From positions 1 to 17,559 of the forward strand of contig CAMLKR010000034.1 in the NCBI GenBank assembly GCA_946480565.1: a DNA stretch of 17,559 nucleotides. The letters run 5' to 3'. Shown piece after piece: positions 13,961 through 17,559 of this stretch (within the stretch, counting starts at the first letter, position 1; the number at the start of each line of letters is the position of its first letter). Position numbers and translations under genes: made by a program. This stretch comes from an uncultured Arenimonas sp. (GTDB lineage Bacteria; Pseudomonadota; Gammaproteobacteria; Xanthomonadales; Xanthomonadaceae). Below the pieces are notes generated by a model. That model ran no database searches. It was not told where the DNA came from and saw only the letters and a list, made by a program, of their open reading frames with translations.

Positions 13961-15880
13961 ATGGCCCACAACCAGTTCGAACTGCTGAAGCAGCGCCGCT
14001 TCCTGCCGTACTTCCTCACCCAGTCGCTGGGTGCGTTCAACGACAACGTCTACCGGCAGGCGATCATCGGCCTGCTGTTCTACCTGGGCGTGGACCTGGA
14101 GGAGCGCACGCTCTACACCAACCTGGCGCCGGCGCTGTTCATCCTTCCCTACTTCCTGTTCTCGGGCCTGGCCGGGCAGATCGCCGAGAAGCTCGAGAAG
14201 TCGCTGCTGGTGCGCATCACCACGATGATGGAGATCGGCATCATGTCGCTGGCCGGCGTCGGCTTCCTGATGGAGAGCCTGCCGGTGCTGCTGGTGGCGC
14301 TGTTCCTGACCGGCCTGCAGTCCACGCTGTTCGGCCCGGTGAAATATTCGATCCTGCCCAGCGTGCTCAAGCCCGAGGAACTCACCGGCGGCAACGGCCT
14401 GGTCGAGATGGGCACCTCGATGTCGATCCTGCTGGGCATGATCTGCGGCGGGCTGGTGTTCGTGATCGCCGGCGAGCACGGCCCCGAGGCCGCGGCCTTC
14501 GCCATCGTCGCGCTGGCGGTCACCGGCAACCTGGTCAGCCGCGCCATCCCGCGCGTGGAGGCCTCGGCGCCGGACCTGAAGATCAACTGGAACCCGCTCC
14601 CCGAGTCCATCAAGGCGCTGCGCCTGGCGCGCAGGCAGCCGGCGGTGCGCAATTCGGTGCTGGGCGTCAGCTGGTTCTGGTTCGTCGGTACCGTGCTCAC
14701 CGCGCAGCTGCCGACCTATGCCGAACTGCACCTGGGCGGCGGCAGCACGCTGTACCTGTTCTGCTTCGTGCTGTTCTCGGTCGGCACCGGCATCGGGTCC
14801 CTGCTTTGCGAAAAACTGTCGCGGCGCACGGTCGAGATCGGCCTGGTGCCGCTGGGCGCCTTCGGCATGACCGCGTTCTGCGTGGATCTGTATTTCGCCC
14901 GCCCGGGCCTGGCGCTGGGCACGGGGCTGGATGTCGCCGGCTTCATCGCCACCGAAGGCAGCTGGCGCATCATCGCCGACCTGACCCTGATCGGCCTGTT
15001 CGCCGGCCTGTTCATCGTGCCGCTGTTCGCCCTGGTGCAGAGCCGCACGCCCAAGTCGGAACTCTCGCGCGTCATCGCCGGCCTGAACATCCAGAACGCC
15101 TTCTTCATCGTCGTGGCGGCGATGCTGGGCGTGCTGCTGCAGATGGAGCAGCTGGACGTCTACGGCGTGGTGGTTCCGCTGCCGGGCCTGAGCATCCCGG
15201 AGGTGTTCCTGGCGCTGGGCATCGCCAACGCGGTGGTGGCGATCTTCATCTTCTCGCTGGTGCCGGAGTTCTTCCTGCGCTTCGTCGCCTGGGTCTACGT
15301 CACCCTGTTCTACCGCGTGCGCATCGAGGGCGTGGAGGAGAACGTGCCCGACGAGGGCGCGGCCCTGCTGGTCTGCAACCACGTCAGCTACATGGACCCG
15401 CTGGCGATCAGCGCGGCGGTGCCGCGGCCGATCCGCTTCGTCATGTACTACAAGATCTTCAACGTGCCGGGCATGAACTGGGTGTTCCGCGCCTACCGCG
15501 CCATCCCGATCGCGGGCGGCAAGGAAGACCAGGCGGTGAAGGACGCCGCCTTCGCCGAAGTGCACGAGGCCCTGGCCGCCGGCGAACTGGTCTGCATCTT
15601 CCCGGAGGGCGGGCTGACCCGGGACGGCGAGATCGCCGCCTTCCGCGCCGGCGTCGAGCAGATCCTGGCGCGCGACCCGGTGCCGGTGGTGCCGATGGCG
15701 CTGACCGGCCTGTGGGACAGCATGTGGAGCAAGCGCGACTCGCGCCTGGGCCGCCTGCGGGTGCCGCGCCGGCTGCGCGCGGAGGTCGGCGTGATCGCCG
15801 CGCCGCCGGTGCCCGGCGCCAGCGCCACCGCCGCGTCGCTGGAAGCCATCGTGCGCAGGCTGCGCGGCAACCGGCCCTGA
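13961..15880 (+). CDS. LplT-like MFS transporter fused to PlsC-type acyltransferase
   Basis: 639 residues. Residues from about 10 to 430 form a multi-pass MFS transporter beginning FLPYFLTQSLGAFNDNVYRQ, the typical opening of LplT lysophospholipid transporters. The C-terminal part (about 445-635) is a PlsC/LPLAT acyltransferase with the catalytic NHxxxxD box at Asn473-His474...Asp479 and the FPEGG substrate box at 547-551. LplT flips lysophospholipids inward across the inner membrane, and the acyltransferase would restore the missing acyl chain, so this looks like a one-chain membrane-repair unit. The acyl-ACP synthetase domain found in larger three-part fusions and in Aas is absent; acyl-ACP would have to come from elsewhere. 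The ATG at 13961 follows GGGGGAT. It ends before a new promoter at 15896, so it is likely monocistronic. Confidence 0.88.
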   Translation: MAHNQFELLKQRRFLPYFLTQSLGAFNDNVYRQAIIGLLFYLGVDLEERTLYTNLAPALFILPYFLFSGLAGQIAEKLEKSLLVRITTMMEIGIMSLAGVGFLMESLPVLLVALFLTGLQSTLFGPVKYSILPSVLKPEELTGGNGLVEMGTSMSILLGMICGGLVFVIAGEHGPEAAAFAIVALAVTGNLVSRAIPRVEASAPDLKINWNPLPESIKALRLARRQPAVRNSVLGVSWFWFVGTVLTAQLPTYAELHLGGGSTLYLFCFVLFSVGTGIGSLLCEKLSRRTVEIGLVPLGAFGMTAFCVDLYFARPGLALGTGLDVAGFIATEGSWRIIADLTLIGLFAGLFIVPLFALVQSRTPKSELSRVIAGLNIQNAFFIVVAAMLGVLLQMEQLDVYGVVVPLPGLSIPEVFLALGIANAVVAIFIFSLVPEFFLRFVAWVYVTLFYRVRIEGVEENVPDEGAALLVCNHVSYMDPLAISAAVPRPIRFVMYYKIFNVPGMNWVFRAYRAIPIAGGKEDQAVKDAAFAEVHEALAAGELVCIFPEGGLTRDGEIAAFRAGVEQILARDPVPVVPMALTGLWDSMWSKRDSRLGRLRVPRRLRAEVGVIAAPPVPGASATAASLEAIVRRLRGNRP

Positions 15881-15895
15881 AACCCGTCGCCGCGA

Positions 15896-15924
15896 TTGAC
15901 CCCGCCCACGGTGCCCGTTAGGGT
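15896..15924 (+). promoter_or_regulatory. sigma-70 promoter of the zinc-ribbon CD225 operon
   Basis: TTGACC (15896-15901) and TAGGGT (15919-15924) are spaced by exactly 17 bases, the best-looking promoter in the window. The start would be near 15931, giving a leader of about 48 bases to the GTG at 15979. Confidence 0.6.
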
Positions 15925-15978
15925 GCCCGCGGGGAATCGCCGCGCTCGTGCGGCCTTCGGATCAGGCAGGGGAATTCC

Positions 15979-16335
15979 GTGTATTGCACCAACTGTGGCC
16001 AGCTCAATCCCGACACCAGCGCGCGCTGCTCGGCCTGCGGCATGGCGATGTCGGCCGGCACGCCGATGCCGCCGCCCCCGCGCGGCGTGTCGCCGCCCAA
16101 CCACCTGGTCTGGGCGATCCTGGCCACCCTGTTCTGCTGCCTGCCGGGCGGCATCGTCGCCATCGTCTACGCCGCGCAGGTGGAGACCAAGTTCAACGCC
16201 GGCGACCTCGCCGGCGCCCAGGCCGCGTCCGACAACGCCAAGCAGTGGAGCTGGATCTCGTTCGCGGTCGGCCTGGTGGTGATGGTCGGCTGGGTGGGCC
16301 TGGCCTTCCTCGGCGCGCTCGCCGAACACGCCTGA
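15979..16335 (+). CDS. zinc-ribbon and CD225/dispanin membrane protein
   Basis: 118 residues starting at GTG, preceded by AGGGGAA at good spacing. The first residues form a zinc ribbon: Cys3-x2-Cys6 and Cys17-x2-Cys20. A proline-rich linker (MPPPPRG) leads to a CD225-type region: NHLVWAILATLFCCLPGGIV (first membrane segment, about 42-66), the conserved loop AAQVETKFNAGDLAGAQAAS with KQWS, and a second membrane segment (about 93-114). This is the bacterial branch of the family that includes eukaryotic interferon-induced transmembrane proteins; its bacterial role is not established. It is followed 16 bases later by a DUF2752 gene in the same direction, so the two probably form an operon. Confidence 0.88.
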   Translation: MYCTNCGQLNPDTSARCSACGMAMSAGTPMPPPPRGVSPPNHLVWAILATLFCCLPGGIVAIVYAAQVETKFNAGDLAGAQAASDNAKQWSWISFAVGLVVMVGWVGLAFLGALAEHA

Positions 16336-16351
16336 GCCCGCGGCCGGCACC

Positions 16352-16765
16352 TTGGGTCCCCGGATCGGCGCCGCCGTCGCGCTGCTGGCCGCGGCGGCGG
16401 CCGTCGCGGTGCTGCTGTGGTTCGTCGATCCGCACCAGGCCGGCAATCCGCTGCCGCCCTGTCCCTCGCGCTGGCTGACCGGGCTGTTCTGCCCCGGCTG
16501 CGGCAGCACGCGGGCGCTGCACGCCCTGCTGCACGGCGACCTGCCGGGCGCGCTGGCGATGAATCCGCTGCTGGTGTTGTCGCTGCCCGCGGTCGCGGTA
16601 TTGGCGCTGGAATGGCTGCGTCTGCTGCCGGTGAAATCCGCCGCGATCGCCACGCGGCTCGGCAATGCCCGCGCCTGGGCGGTGGTGCTGATCGCCTACG
16701 GGGTGCTGCGCAACCTGCCTTGGGTCCCTTTCGCCTGGCTGGCGCCGGGAGGGTTCGCGGGCTGA
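16352..16765 (+). CDS. DUF2752 membrane protein
   Basis: 137 residues from a TTG start (16352); no better start lies upstream after the previous stop, and later starts would cut the first membrane helix, but the ribosome binding site is weak. It has an N-terminal hydrophobic segment, then the DUF2752 signature CPSRWLTGLFCPGCGSTRAL (Cys37, Cys47, Cys50) followed by HALLHGD, and two further membrane segments. The CPGCG motif could bind a metal or be redox-active; function is unknown. DUF2752 genes are often found beside CD225 genes (recollection), as here. The stop is separated by a single base from the convergent ampE stop. Confidence 0.82.
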   Translation: MGPRIGAAVALLAAAAAVAVLLWFVDPHQAGNPLPPCPSRWLTGLFCPGCGSTRALHALLHGDLPGALAMNPLLVLSLPAVAVLALEWLRLLPVKSAAIATRLGNARAWAVVLIAYGVLRNLPWVPFAWLAPGGFAG

Positions 16766-16766
16766 C

Positions 16767-17559
16767 TCAGGTCGCCCAGCCGGCCAGTACGAACAGCGCC
16801 AGCAGGCCCAGCCACAGCAGCAGCACGCGCCAGACCAGGCTCATCGCGTCGCGCAGTTCCAGCAGGTCGGGCGCCTGCGCCGGGCCGTCCACGGCATAGG
16901 CGTCTTCTTCGGCCAGCTCGCTGGCGACCGAGGCGCGCGCCGCGGCGCCCAGGAAACCGGCGTCCAGGCGCACGCCCTGCGCGTGCCAGTCGCGCCAGGC
17001 GGCCAGTACGCGGTCGAAGTCCGCGGCCAGGGCCAGGGCGAAGGTCATCAGCTGCGCCACGGGCCAGTTCAGCACCGCCAGCGTCGTGCGCGCCAGGCCA
17101 CGCTGCGCGGCGGGCAGGCTGCGGCGCGCCTCGCCCTGCGCGCACAGCGAGATCAGACGGTAACCGACCGCACCCACCGCGCCCGCCACCAGGAACCAGA
17201 AAAGCACGCCGAACCAGCGCCACAGCGCGCAGCGGAACACCGCCTCGACCAGGGTCGGCCCTTCGACCACCGGCTCGCCGCCCTCGGGGAACAGCGCGGC
17301 GGCGGCGGCGCGGCGCGCCTCGGGCTCGCGCGCCTCGATCACCGCCTCGACGTCGAGGTTCAGGTCGCGCGGGCCCCAGGTGTAGAGCAGGGCCAGCAGC
17401 GCGAAGAAAAACGCCGGCAGGCCGTACCAGCGCTCGTCGAACAGGAACTGCACCGCGCCGACCAGCAGCAGCGGCAGGCCGACCGCGACCAGCAGGCCCG
17501 CGCGGTTCGGCCAGTCTTCCTTGCCGGTGTGCCGGCCCAGCCAGTGCAGCCAGCCGATG
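16767..17559 (-). CDS. ampE: AmpE family inner-membrane protein (N-terminus beyond the right edge)
   Basis: 263 residues are visible, and the frame stays open through the right edge (codons from base 17558). An apparent GTG start at 17453 is internal, because the upstream codons (WLHWLGRHTGKEDWPNRAG, then a hydrophobic segment) are good AmpE-like protein. E. coli AmpE has 284 residues, so about 20 are missing. It shows several membrane segments, a central block ALWRWFGVLFWFLVAGAVGA resembling the AmpE core, and a C-terminal hydrophobic anchor. AmpE is an inner-membrane protein encoded with the amidase AmpD and classed as a modulator of beta-lactamase induction; it is related to CobD/CbiB. Whether ampD lies next to it cannot be seen here. 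Confidence 0.85.
   Translation of the reverse strand, partial: IGWLHWLGRHTGKEDWPNRAGLLVAVGLPLLLVGAVQFLFDERWYGLPAFFFALLALLYTWGPRDLNLDVEAVIEAREPEARRAAAAALFPEGGEPVVEGPTLVEAVFRCALWRWFGVLFWFLVAGAVGAVGYRLISLCAQGEARRSLPAAQRGLARTTLAVLNWPVAQLMTFALALAADFDRVLAAWRDWHAQGVRLDAGFLGAAARASVASELAEEDAYAVDGPAQAPDLLELRDAMSLVWRVLLLWLGLLALFVLAGWAT

Noticed and set aside
13931..15565. A 544-codon - strand open frame opposite the LplT-PlsC gene.
   Set aside because: Composition is dominated by His/Gln/Arg/Ala with no hydrophobic segments or motifs; it is explained by the codon bias of the sense gene.

Overview
The window is very GC-rich, with G or C at most third codon positions. Its gene content (AmpE, an LplT-PlsC fusion, giant putative-Ig autotransporters, Tat-exported oxidoreductase, TTGAC/TAGGNT-type promoters) fits a gammaproteobacterium of the Lysobacterales/Xanthomonadales (Lysobacter/Luteimonas type). 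This assignment is an inference from gene style; there is no rRNA or other marker in the window.

Left part (1-1395): the last 23 codons of an unidentified gene, then a secreted 407-residue protein made of an N-terminal two-cysteine module, two putative-Ig (He_PIG) domains and one Calx-beta domain. It looks like a barrel-less short paralogue of the giant autotransporter further right.

Centre (1445-6888): two converging gene sets. On the + strand, behind a good promoter, lie a Tat-exported FAD amine oxidase, a sulfotransferase and a small DUF6916-like protein. On the - strand lie three consecutive phage-tail-collar (microcystin-dependent-protein type) genes followed by a GNAT acetyltransferase that starts 4 bases after the last collar stop. 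No capsid, sheath, baseplate, lysis or integrase gene is present, so this is not an ordinary prophage piece. A strong intrinsic terminator for the - strand operon sits inside the 5' part of the GNAT coding sequence. The two sets end tail-to-tail with an 8-base overlap.

A 309-bp divergent intergenic region (6580-6888), holding a GTGA-N6-TCAC CRP/Clp-like site, separates the collar operon from a 2314-residue type Va autotransporter (6889-13833). The autotransporter has about 12 He_PIG units, 4 Calx-beta domains, cadherin/Ig-like units, a helical linker and a C-terminal beta-barrel. It carries an exact 537-bp tandem duplication of two PIG units and is closed by a textbook terminator.

Right part (13911-17559): ordinary housekeeping-like genes. 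These are an LplT-like MFS/PlsC acyltransferase fusion (probable lysophospholipid uptake and reacylation), a zinc-ribbon CD225/dispanin protein with a DUF2752 protein in a small operon, and, convergent with it, ampE running off the right edge.

Working hypothesis (inference): the block from about 172 to 13833 is a cell-surface/adhesion locus in which a domesticated tail-collar trio and its putative accessory enzymes are flanked by two related secreted Ig-type proteins. Nothing in the sequence proves that they act together.
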